A stretch of 64,000 bases of DNA from JAGQYP01 sp041392305 (GTDB lineage Bacteria; Bacteroidota; Bacteroidia; Flavobacteriales_D; Crocinitomicaceae): positions 1-64,000 of the forward strand of contig JAWKMJ010000016.1 of assembly GCA_041392305.1 (NCBI GenBank), given 5' to 3'. Below the pieces are notes generated by a model. That model did no database searches and had not been told where the DNA came from. It was given only the letters and a program-made list of their open reading frames with translations. Both the position numbers and the translations under genes were made by a program. Positions 51,200 to 59,615 of this stretch are shown in pieces. Every line of letters starts with the position of its first letter. The first letter of the stretch is position 1.

Positions 51200-52150
51200 A
51201 TGCTTTGGTGGGAAGTAGCCATATCAGTTATTGCAGCGATTGCGCTTTTTGTGCATAGTTTGGATCATTTTTCCAATAAGCTTCAAAAGCGTGCGGATGG
51301 CAAACTGAAAATCGTTATCGCAAAAATTTCCAACAACAAATACAAGGCCTTTTTATTGGGATTTGTTGCAACTGCAATTATTCAATCTAGTTCGGCGGTG
51401 ATTTCGATTACTATTTCTTTTGTCGACAGCGGACTCATTACCTTTGCGAATTCCTTGCCCATGATTTTGGGGAGCAATTTGGGTACCACTTTTACAGCTT
51501 GGCTGGTTTCTTTGGATGTTTCTTTTCTCGGATCCATATTGGTAGTAATCGGCTTTATCATTGGATATTTCCCTGAAAGGATTCGTCTTTTTTCCAAGCC
51601 TTTTTTCTATTTGGGGTTGATTCTATTCAGTTTGAATTTGATAAGTGCCAACCTTGCTCCAATCAAGGAAAGTGAGGAGATTGTGCGTTTTTTAAGCTAT
51701 GCTTCCAATCCATTTTTTGGGATTTTCCTTGGAATGATTTTAACTGTAATTACTCAAGCTAGTTCGGTAACCATTGGTCTTTCTATCATTCTATGTGGCC
51801 AAGGAGTGCTTGGTTTGGACAGTGCTATTGGAATCATTGTAGGATCGAATTTGGGAACCACAAGCACTGCTTTTCTCGCTTCTTTGAAATTGGGAACGAT
51901 TGCCAAAAGAACCGCTTTTGTAAATTTGCTTTTCAACCTTTTCGGCACCTTAATTTACTTGCCTTTCTACAGCACTTTTGACGACCTCGTTGGAAAGATT
52001 AATGCTCCAATAGCCATGCAAGCAGCCTTTGCGCACTTATTTTTCAACTTGGCAATTTCTATCATGCTGATGCCATTCATCAAACAGATTGTGCGTGGAT
52101 TGAACATTTATTGGGACAGAAGAGCTGCTAGAAGAAAAGAGATCGCTTAG
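51200..52150 (+). CDS. Na/Pi-cotransporter II-like carrier
   Basis: This is a 316-residue inner-membrane protein of two homologous halves. Each has a Na/Pi-type QSSS motif ('TAIIQSSSAVISIT' near 58; 'TVITQASSVTIGL' near 185) and a 'GSNLGTTFTA'/'GSNLGTTSTA' loop (near 95 and near 218). This is the core of NptA/YjbB-type phosphate transporters. The PhoU-like C-terminal domain common in longer members is absent. The ATG at 51200 is chosen over a TTG in the preceding repeat. Its last four bases overlap the end of truA on the opposite strand. Confidence 0.85.
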   Translation: MLWWEVAISVIAAIALFVHSLDHFSNKLQKRADGKLKIVIAKISNNKYKAFLLGFVATAIIQSSSAVISITISFVDSGLITFANSLPMILGSNLGTTFTAWLVSLDVSFLGSILVVIGFIIGYFPERIRLFSKPFFYLGLILFSLNLISANLAPIKESEEIVRFLSYASNPFFGIFLGMILTVITQASSVTIGLSIILCGQGVLGLDSAIGIIVGSNLGTTSTAFLASLKLGTIAKRTAFVNLLFNLFGTLIYLPFYSTFDDLVGKINAPIAMQAAFAHLFFNLAISIMLMPFIKQIVRGLNIYWDRRAARRKEIA

Positions 52151-52920
52151 AAAACTACCTTGTGCAAACACAATCCAGAACCGGGTGCAATCCATCTCAC
52201 TTGATCTCCTTCGGGGTTCTGGAAGTATTCCAAATATTCTGTCTCGTTGATTTCACCAGATCCCAAAGCAAACAAAGTCCCCATGAGCATGCGAATTTGA
52301 TAGCGTAAAAATCCTTTGCTTTTGATTCGAAGCATGTAAACTTCCTTCGGAAAAATATTGCCTTGAAACTTATTTGAAGGAAGGACTTCAGCAACCATGA
52401 TTTCACGTTCCAACTGAGTTTCTTCTCCAGGCTTGCTGGTAAATCTTCTAAAGTTGTGTGTCCCTTGGATGACTCTCGCCCCCTTTTGCATTCTTTCCAG
52501 ATTCAAATTCTGCTTTACATTTACGATGAAAGGAGCACTCAGCGGATTCGCTTTTTCACCAAAACAAAAATGATAATGGTATTCTTTTACTTTCTGATTC
52601 TGAAGAATGTTGAAATCCGAATTCGTTGCTTCTATGCTTAAAGCTTTAATATCTGAAGGAAAGCATTGATTCAATCGTTCAAGGAAGTCACTTTCCAGTT
52701 CCTGCATACAAAACAGCTCAAAGGCGTAATCATCTGCGGAAACTTTGGCATCTGTCCGACCACATCCTAAAGTCTTGAAATTTGTATGCTGAAGGACAAA
52801 CTCAACCGTTTTATCAACCATTAGATGGACCGTTCGCACCCCTGGTTGTTTTTGCCAACCCGAATACCGAAAGCCCAAAAATTCAATTCGAATCAGATAA
52901 AAATGCGTCCAATTTGCCAT
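52147..52920 (-). CDS. truA: tRNA pseudouridine synthase A
   Basis: This is a cytoplasmic enzyme of 257 residues that forms pseudouridine at tRNA positions 38-40. It carries the family start 'IEFLGFRYSGWQKQPG', the catalytic aspartate in 'LGCGRTDAKVSA' (about 57), 'YHYHFCF' near 116 and 'FLRYQIRMLMGTLFALGSG' near 203. Its length is normal. It starts three bases after the stop of the formate dehydrogenase alpha gene and so is the last gene of that operon. Confidence 0.94.
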   Translation of the reverse strand: MANWTHFYLIRIEFLGFRYSGWQKQPGVRTVHLMVDKTVEFVLQHTNFKTLGCGRTDAKVSADDYAFELFCMQELESDFLERLNQCFPSDIKALSIEATNSDFNILQNQKVKEYHYHFCFGEKANPLSAPFIVNVKQNLNLERMQKGARVIQGTHNFRRFTSKPGEETQLEREIMVAEVLPSNKFQGNIFPKEVYMLRIKSKGFLRYQIRMLMGTLFALGSGEINETEYLEYFQNPEGDQVRWIAPGSGLCLHKVVF

Positions 52921-52923
52921 TGC

Positions 52924-55671
52924 TTAGGCCATAGCTTCAGCCATCTGTTTGAATTTACCTTTTGACTTTCTAATTCTGCATGCGACAACTTTGTATTCTG
53001 GACACATGGCCTCCGTACAGTGCTCATCCGAAGTGATATTATTCAGCATGATCTCTGGAAAATGGAAAGTAGAACTTAAAATTCCAGGCTTTACTTCATC
53101 TGTTACTTTGGCTTTGATATCCACTTTTCCTCTAGGCGATTCCACACACACAAACTCACCATCTTGAATGCCTTCTTTAGCCGCATCTTCAGGGTGAATC
53201 ATCAAGACATCCTCTGTAAGTATTTCCACGTTTCCAGTTCTACGAGTCATCGCTCCACAATTGTAGTGTTCCAATTCTCTGTTTGTAGTAATGATATAGG
53301 GGAAATCTTTACCGTGTTTCTCAATCTCCTGCGATTCAACCCAATCAAAATAAGTGAAAGCACCTTTTCCTCTTTTGAATGATTCAACGTGTAGTAATTG
53401 TGTATCGGTTCCATCTGGAGCTACCGGCCATTGTTTTCCATTGTCGCCCAATTCTTCCCATTTCACTCCGGCAAAGAAAGGTACGATTTGCGAAATTTCC
53501 GCTAACACGCCAGCTGCAGTATAATCGTCTTGCTTGTAGCCCATTTTATTCATCATATCCACTACTTGCTGACCATCCGGCTTGGTTCCTTCAATAGGTT
53601 CCACTACTTTTTGTACTCGCTGAATTCTTCTTTCTCCGTTAGTAAAAGTTCCTTCTTTCTCAAGGAATGAAGAAGACGGAAGTAAAACTGTAGCCAATTT
53701 TGCTGTTTCCGTCATGAATAATTCAGAAACAACTAACATCTCTAAATTGGAAAGCGCTTTGATTACCTTTTGAGTATTGGGATCTGTCTGCACCACATCT
53801 TCTCCAATAATCCACAATGCTTTCAAGTTTCCGTTGATTGCTTCATTGAACATTTCCGGAATTTTGTATCCAATATGACTTGGCACCTCTCTTCCGTAGA
53901 AAGTATTGTATTTCTGATTTACAGCTGGGTCGGTCACATCTAAATAACCCGCCCCCTGATGCGGTTGTGCACCCATGTCTGCAGCACCTTGAACGTTATT
54001 CTGACCTCTCAATGGATTCACGCCAGCTCCTGGTTTCCCTACATTTCCGGTAATCATGGCCAAATCAGAAATCAACTGAACTGTAAATGTTCCTTGTGTA
54101 TGCTCTGTTACTCCTAAACCATGGAATTCCATTGCAGCATTCGCTTTGGCATAAGCCATGGAAGCTTGTCGAACTAATTCTTTATCAACTCCTGTAATTT
54201 CAGCTAATTCGTCAATATTAAGTCCTAAAATATGATTTTTAAAATCTTCATATCCTTCAGTTCTATTTTCTACAAAATGCTGATCTACCAAGTTTTCAGT
54301 AATGATATAATACAGCATCATGTTCAATAAAGCCACATTGGTACCAGGTCTCAATTGAAGATGGTAAGTAGCATACCTCGCCAGTTCTGTTCTCCTTGGA
54401 TCCACTACAATGGAAGTAATGGAACTTTGCATGAATTTCTGTTTGATTCGTGCTCCAGTTACGGGATGTGCATCTGTTGGATTGGCACCAATAACGAAAA
54501 TGCAATCTGTCAATTCTAAATCCTTAATGGAATTTGTTGCCGCTCCCGTTCCAAAGGCTCTTTGCATTCCTAAAGCCGTTGGAGAGTGACAAACTCTGGC
54601 GCAACAATCGATATTATTGGTTCCGATGACAGCTCTAATAAATTTCTGCATCAGATAGTTTTCTTCGTTTGGAGTTCTTGCGGAAGAGATTCCTGCAATG
54701 GCATCTGGTCCGGCAGTTTCCTTTATCGAAGTAAATTTCTCGGCCATGAAATCATAAGCTTCATCCCAACTTACAGGCACCAATTCTCCATTTTTTCGAA
54801 TCATTGGTGATCTCAATCTATCCTTATGGTTGTAGAATTTGAACGCATATCTTCCTTTCAAACAAGTGTGTCCTAAATTGGCTTCCGCTTCGTAAGGTGC
54901 TTGAATACTTAAAATTTCTCCATTTCTGGTAGATACTTCCAAGTTACAACCCACACCACAGTAAGTACAAACCGTTCTCGTTTTCTCTTCAGCTAAAATC
55001 GCTTTTGATTGGAATACGTCTGAAATTGCGGAAGTTGGACAAGCCTGCGAACATGCTCCACAGCTCACACAATCCGATTCCATAAAGGATTGATCATGAC
55101 CTTTTACAATATGAGAATCAAAACCTCTACCGGCCATGGAAAGCACAAATTGACCTTGCACCTCATCACAAGCACGAACACATCTATAGCAATTGATACA
55201 TTTTGAAAGATCCGAGGTCATGTAGGGATGGCTTAAGTCCTTTTGACGATCCAAATGGTTTTCTCCAGCAGGGTATCTCACTTGTCTGATTCCCACTTGA
55301 GCTGCCACGTCCTGAAGTTCACAGTTTCCATTTACTTCGCATGTCAAACAATCCAAAGGGTGATCCGTAAGAACCAATTCCAAAATGTTCTTTCTCAACT
55401 CCAGAATGGCTTCAGAACTTGGGTAAATATATTGTCCGGCTCCAACAGGAGTATGACAAGAAGCCATGGTCTTTCTTGGACCATCCTTTTCCAAAGCAAC
55501 CTCTACGCTACAAACTCTACAAGATCCAAAAGGATCCAAATTTGGAGCATCACAAAGCGTTGGAATTAGTTTTTCTCCTTCAATTCTTCTAACAAAATTC
55601 AGTATCGTTTCTCCCGATTTGAATTCATGTTCTTCATTATTGATGTAAGCCGTATTTTTCATACTATGCAT
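52924..55671 (-). CDS. NAD-dependent formate dehydrogenase, molybdenum alpha subunit with NuoG-like Fe-S domain
   Basis: The protein has 915 residues. The N-terminal about 230 residues carry a [2Fe-2S] ferredoxin domain ('GSCRVCSVEV'), a His/Cys cluster ('HPLDCLTCEVNGNCELQD') and two [4Fe-4S] motifs ('CINCYRCVRACDE', 'CVSCGACSQACPTSA'), as in NuoG. A molybdopterin oxidoreductase domain begins at 'CTYCGVGCNLEVS', the 4Fe-4S site. The active-site motif 'RVCHSPTALG' has Cys where other enzymes have selenocysteine. It oxidises formate, passing electrons to the NuoE/NuoF-like subunit and NAD+. The ATG at 55671 overlaps the kinase gene by eight bases; 55662 is an alternative. Confidence 0.92.
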   Translation of the reverse strand: MHSMKNTAYINNEEHEFKSGETILNFVRRIEGEKLIPTLCDAPNLDPFGSCRVCSVEVALEKDGPRKTMASCHTPVGAGQYIYPSSEAILELRKNILELVLTDHPLDCLTCEVNGNCELQDVAAQVGIRQVRYPAGENHLDRQKDLSHPYMTSDLSKCINCYRCVRACDEVQGQFVLSMAGRGFDSHIVKGHDQSFMESDCVSCGACSQACPTSAISDVFQSKAILAEEKTRTVCTYCGVGCNLEVSTRNGEILSIQAPYEAEANLGHTCLKGRYAFKFYNHKDRLRSPMIRKNGELVPVSWDEAYDFMAEKFTSIKETAGPDAIAGISSARTPNEENYLMQKFIRAVIGTNNIDCCARVCHSPTALGMQRAFGTGAATNSIKDLELTDCIFVIGANPTDAHPVTGARIKQKFMQSSITSIVVDPRRTELARYATYHLQLRPGTNVALLNMMLYYIITENLVDQHFVENRTEGYEDFKNHILGLNIDELAEITGVDKELVRQASMAYAKANAAMEFHGLGVTEHTQGTFTVQLISDLAMITGNVGKPGAGVNPLRGQNNVQGAADMGAQPHQGAGYLDVTDPAVNQKYNTFYGREVPSHIGYKIPEMFNEAINGNLKALWIIGEDVVQTDPNTQKVIKALSNLEMLVVSELFMTETAKLATVLLPSSSFLEKEGTFTNGERRIQRVQKVVEPIEGTKPDGQQVVDMMNKMGYKQDDYTAAGVLAEISQIVPFFAGVKWEELGDNGKQWPVAPDGTDTQLLHVESFKRGKGAFTYFDWVESQEIEKHGKDFPYIITTNRELEHYNCGAMTRRTGNVEILTEDVLMIHPEDAAKEGIQDGEFVCVESPRGKVDIKAKVTDEVKPGILSSTFHFPEIMLNNITSDEHCTEAMCPEYKVVACRIRKSKGKFKQMAEAMA

Positions 55672-56887
55672 GTGTTGGTTCTTTCAATGTAAAATTATAA
55701 CTGGTCCCATTTTCAATATTGAATTTTTTGGTACCATTAAGTTGTTCCGTAAGAATATCGATCAATTCCGTTCCAAATCCTGCTCCTTTTTCCTTAGGCT
55801 CTTTCCAAATTCCATTGTCATAGTAGGCAAAACCGTAGGATCCGCCACTTTGATTGATTCTTATTTTAATCTCTCCTCCATCATTTTCGATAAAAGCATA
55901 TTTAAGAGAATTAGAAACGAGTTCATTGATCAATAGACCCAGAGGAACCACCATATCTAACCCCATGTGTTCTATATTACTTTCCACTTCTAAATGTACT
56001 TTATCTCTCCAAAGTGAAACAGAAATTAAATCTTCTACAAGTTCTTGAATATAAGATTTTAGATCGATTTTTGAAAGTTCTTCTTCCTTATAAAGCTTTT
56101 GATGGATCAGAGACATAGTCATAATTCGGTTAATAGCTTCCGAAAAACTGTCCTGTGCTTCTTTAGTTGCCATCTCCTCTCTTTGCATTCTGAGAAGGCT
56201 GATAATAATTTGCAGGTTGTTTTTTATTCGATGATGAATTTCCTTGACTAAAACTGTTTTTTCTTCATTTTGATTACTAATCAATTCATTTCTTTTCTCC
56301 AATTCCTGATTTAACTCTTTGAGGTGTTTTTGAGCCGTATTCATATAAGAGACATACTCATACATCAGGTAGATTCCGATGAATAAAATGGAAACTACCT
56401 CAAATCCTATAACCAGAGAAAAATGTTGAACTTCATATTGCAAAAAGATCAGATTCTCATCAAAATAATTATTAGCAAACCAAAGAATTCCTATTGCATT
56501 CAACAGTAAGAGGCTAAAAGTGAATATTTTTACTGTTCCGATATAGCAAAATAAAATGGAAATAATCAGCCACATAAAACCCGAGTAATGCAAAGAATGA
56601 TCACCTGTATTTGCCGCCATTTGGATAATTGCTGATCCTCCAAGTCCCATTCCATAATAGGCTATGTGGTGGTACTTAGAAAAAAACAATAAAACACCAG
56701 TTGCTCCTGTCATCACGCAGGTAAACAAATAGTAATAAAATACATTTGCTTCCACTTGATCTTCCTTCATCAGATAGCAAACCACTCCAAAAACCACAAA
56801 TGAAAACAGGGAAACATTCCGAGCAATTTTGTGTTTTGCCCTCTCCCATTCATCAGTAAATTTTAATCTAGAGGTAAAAATGGCCAT
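55664..56887 (-). CDS. Membrane sensor histidine kinase inside the formate dehydrogenase operon
   Basis: The protein has 407 residues with about six to seven transmembrane helices (25-180), then a coiled coil and HisKA_2 box 'VLVKEIHHRIKNNLQIIISLLRM' (phospho-acceptor in H218/H219), followed by HATPase_c ('GLLINELVSNSLKYAF', 'DNGIWKEP', 'GAGFGTELIDILTEQL'). It has no receiver domain and no response regulator is adjacent. Its ATG overlaps the TAA of the NuoEF-like gene (TAATG), and its end overlaps the alpha-subunit start. It is therefore made together with the enzyme and may sense formate, redox or the complex itself (inference). Confidence 0.9.
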   Translation of the reverse strand: MAIFTSRLKFTDEWERAKHKIARNVSLFSFVVFGVVCYLMKEDQVEANVFYYYLFTCVMTGATGVLLFFSKYHHIAYYGMGLGGSAIIQMAANTGDHSLHYSGFMWLIISILFCYIGTVKIFTFSLLLLNAIGILWFANNYFDENLIFLQYEVQHFSLVIGFEVVSILFIGIYLMYEYVSYMNTAQKHLKELNQELEKRNELISNQNEEKTVLVKEIHHRIKNNLQIIISLLRMQREEMATKEAQDSFSEAINRIMTMSLIHQKLYKEEELSKIDLKSYIQELVEDLISVSLWRDKVHLEVESNIEHMGLDMVVPLGLLINELVSNSLKYAFIENDGGEIKIRINQSGGSYGFAYYDNGIWKEPKEKGAGFGTELIDILTEQLNGTKKFNIENGTSYNFTLKEPTHA

Positions 56888-58545
56888 TAAGCTTCCAATT
56901 TATTTTCGAGTTCAGATTCAAAATACATAAGTGCGTTCTTTACAGGGAGTGGAATTCCACCTCCATGAGCGCACAAACTGCCTTGCTCAAGGGTGTTTAA
57001 TAAGTCATTTAAAAGAGTTTTGCTGATTTTGAAATCCGAAGAATTGGCTTTCTCAAATAATTCGTAACCTCTTTTGGTTCCTAGTCGACAGGGAAAACAC
57101 TTACCACAGCTTTCGTAAGAAGCAAAATCGAATAAATGTTCTATGAATTTTGCAATTGGATAAGATTCAGGCACACAAACTACAGAAGCATGACCCAATA
57201 AAAATCCAGCATTAGCAAAGGATTCAAAGTCAAGCGTTAAATCATTAATCTTGTGTGTTGGCACTAATCCTCCCAATGGCCCTCCAATTTGCATGGCTTT
57301 TACAGGAGTTTTGAATCCTCCACCCAGCTCGTTAAATACGGTAGACATGGGAGTTCCCATTTCCACTTCATACATTCCAGGATTGTTAAAAAAGCTGTCC
57401 AGACAAACCAATTTGGTTCCTGAAGATTTCGCTGTTCCAATATTTTTCCATGATTCTCCTCCATTAGAAATAATGTAATGAAGAGCTGCCAAAGTTTCAA
57501 CGTTATTCACTACAGTAGGTTTATTGAAAAGTCCTTTTTGAGCAGGATAGGGTGGCCTTACTCTTACTTCTGGTCTTTGCCCTTCAATAGAATTGATCAA
57601 TGCCGTTTCTTCTCCGCAAATGTAAGAACCTTGAGCTCGAATAATTTTAAAATCATAATTGAATCCAGAACCCATGATGTCTTTTCCGATTAGTCCCTTG
57701 GATCTCAATTCGTCGATAGCTTTCTGAACAATATCAGCCGCTTCGGGATATTCTGCTCGGATATACAAAACACCGTACGACGCATGAGTCACATACCCTG
57801 CAATCAGCATTCCGAATAAAACAGAATGAGGTCTTTCCTCTAATAAATAGCGATCTGAATAGGCGCCGGGATCTCCTTCATCTGCATTACAAATAATGAA
57901 TTTGGTTTCATTTTCCGTATTTCTGCAGAATTCAAGTTTTAATCCCATTGGGAATCCAGCGCCTCCTCTTCCTCTAACATTAGAAGTTTTAATCTCTTCT
58001 AAAACCGACTTTGAATCTTTCTTCAAAGCCTCTAAAAAAGGTTGGTAATATGCATCCACATTGGTAAAAGGAGCGGTTAAAATTTCTTTCCCTAGAGCTT
58101 TAACGTTGTATTTATCTCGGTTTAGACCTTCTTTATTTTGAACGATGTCATTCAGATTTTCAATGGCATTTCCGGAATAGTTCTTTCCATTGTAGAAAAA
58201 TGCACTGTTTTCATGGCACCTTCCCAAACAAGTCATGTGCCCAATTTCATCCGCATTAAACTTCCCTTTCAGCTGATCGATCACTTTTTCCTGTGTTCCT
58301 GCGCACTCACATGCAGTCCCATTGCACACATACACTTTTTTGCCTTTATTTTCAGGTCTCAGGAAATCATAAAAAGTAGCTGTTCCGAATGTATTTGCCT
58401 TTCCAATTAAAAATTCTTTGGCTAATTCATCCAACTCTTCTTGTTTCGGTGTCCCCTCATTCTGAATGGCCAGTTTCCCCATTCGATCAAAGAGATTGTC
58501 TTCTACTCCTTTTCTACCTGATAATTCACTTAAATTGTCTGACAT
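56887..58545 (-). CDS. Formate dehydrogenase beta subunit: fused NuoE- and NuoF-like protein
   Basis: The protein has 552 residues. The N-terminal 135 residues form a NuoE-like thioredoxin-fold [2Fe-2S] domain ('VYVCNGTACECAG', 'HMTCLGRCHE'). The rest is NuoF-like: FMN/NAD region 'NADEGDPGAYSDRYLLEERPH', 'GSYICGEETALI' and the [4Fe-4S] motif 'ESCGKCFPCRLGTKRG' with 'GSLCAHGGG'. It accepts electrons from the alpha subunit and reduces NAD+ (or runs in reverse). The NuoE-NuoF fusion replaces separate gamma and beta subunits of FDS-type enzymes. It starts one base after the fdhD stop. Confidence 0.92.
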   Translation of the reverse strand: MSDNLSELSGRKGVEDNLFDRMGKLAIQNEGTPKQEELDELAKEFLIGKANTFGTATFYDFLRPENKGKKVYVCNGTACECAGTQEKVIDQLKGKFNADEIGHMTCLGRCHENSAFFYNGKNYSGNAIENLNDIVQNKEGLNRDKYNVKALGKEILTAPFTNVDAYYQPFLEALKKDSKSVLEEIKTSNVRGRGGAGFPMGLKLEFCRNTENETKFIICNADEGDPGAYSDRYLLEERPHSVLFGMLIAGYVTHASYGVLYIRAEYPEAADIVQKAIDELRSKGLIGKDIMGSGFNYDFKIIRAQGSYICGEETALINSIEGQRPEVRVRPPYPAQKGLFNKPTVVNNVETLAALHYIISNGGESWKNIGTAKSSGTKLVCLDSFFNNPGMYEVEMGTPMSTVFNELGGGFKTPVKAMQIGGPLGGLVPTHKINDLTLDFESFANAGFLLGHASVVCVPESYPIAKFIEHLFDFASYESCGKCFPCRLGTKRGYELFEKANSSDFKISKTLLNDLLNTLEQGSLCAHGGGIPLPVKNALMYFESELENKLEA

Positions 58546-58546
58546 A

Positions 58547-59380
58547 TCAACTAACTTGGTTGTTAAAATTTCTATTTTGGTTTACTCTTTCAGGATGTGC
58601 ATAGCATGTCGCTCGGTCATCCCGACAAAAAGCAAACAATGTAATTCCTAGTTCTTTGGCATAATCCACAGCCAAACTTGATGGAGCTGAAATCGCGGCC
58701 AATACCGGAATCCTTCCTTTAAAACATTTGATCACGATTTCATAAGAAATCCGTCCACTTACGGTAAGCAAGGCTGCATTTTTAAATTGATTTTCAAGAA
58801 TTAGTTTTCCAATAACCTTATCAACTGCATTGTGCCTGCCAATATCCTCTGCATAGCAAAGCATCTCACCACTAAAAGAGAAGGCCGCGGCAGCATGAGA
58901 GCCCCCAGATTGTCTGAACGCTTTCTGAACCTTTTCCATTTGTTCAAAAGCAGATTCCAAATGGGAGATACATATTTTTTGCTCAACAGGCAAACAAGCG
59001 TCTAAAAAACCTCTTTCATCTAGTGATGTTTTCCCACAAATTCCGCAAGAAGCAACAGAAAGTAGATTTCTTTTATTTGTTATTCCAGAACCAAGTTGGT
59101 CTTGAGGTATGGATACATTTACCTGGGTAAGTATGCCATCTTTACTCTCTTTTTTCAGAACGATTTCCGGCTTATAATTCGAAGATTTGAGAATACTTTC
59201 TGAATGTAAAATTCCACGAACCAAAGCCTGATCATCACCGGGTGTGCGCATTGTTAAGGTAAAAGGATCGCCATTCACATCGATCTGCAAGGCTTCTTCC
59301 ACAGTTAAAGCATCCAAACGGAACTCAGAAGAATTCCCTCGAAATAATTTACCTTGATAGTTGCGAACGGACATACTCAT
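58547..59380 (-). CDS. fdhD: FdhD sulfurtransferase for formate dehydrogenase
   Basis: The protein has 277 residues. The CxxC motif 'ASCGICGKTSLD' near residue 137 carries sulfur from IscS to the molybdenum cofactor, and the fold markers 'TGGSHAAA'-like 'SGGSHAAAAFSFSG' and 'EDIGRHNAVDKVIGKL' are standard for FdhD. It is required to activate formate dehydrogenase and is the first gene of this operon. A TATATTTA sequence about 20 bases before the ATG may be its -7 element (last base differs from consensus). Confidence 0.94.
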   Translation of the reverse strand: MSMSVRNYQGKLFRGNSSEFRLDALTVEEALQIDVNGDPFTLTMRTPGDDQALVRGILHSESILKSSNYKPEIVLKKESKDGILTQVNVSIPQDQLGSGITNKRNLLSVASCGICGKTSLDERGFLDACLPVEQKICISHLESAFEQMEKVQKAFRQSGGSHAAAAFSFSGEMLCYAEDIGRHNAVDKVIGKLILENQFKNAALLTVSGRISYEIVIKCFKGRIPVLAAISAPSSLAVDYAKELGITLFAFCRDDRATCYAHPERVNQNRNFNNQVS

Positions 59381-59589
59381 TAATTCTAAAAACTAAATAT
59401 AGTATAATTAGGCGGGATAAAAAACCTGAAGTAAACCTTTGATATATGCGAATAATCAATTGAATAGTTAGAAGAATAAAAGAATCTTCGATTTTATTTT
59501 AAAATCCCCTAAAATTTTATAATTCTTTGTAATTTCTCGCCTTAGGAAGTGTCTTTTTGATTTTTTTCCGTTAAACATTAACATATCGT

Positions 59590-59597
59590 TATTTTTG
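59590..59597 (+). promoter_or_regulatory. Bacteroidetes-type -7 element of the TraB/GumN-like gene
   Basis: TATTTTTG matches the consensus, 18 bases before the ATG at 59616. No clear -33 element is seen. Confidence 0.5.
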
Positions 59598-59615
59598 AAG
59601 AAATAAATAGAATTT

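Noticed and set aside
52924..55671. Formate dehydrogenase active site considered to contain selenocysteine.
   Set aside because: The codon at the active site is Cys (motif RVCHSPT), with no in-frame TGA and no SECIS-type hairpin needed.
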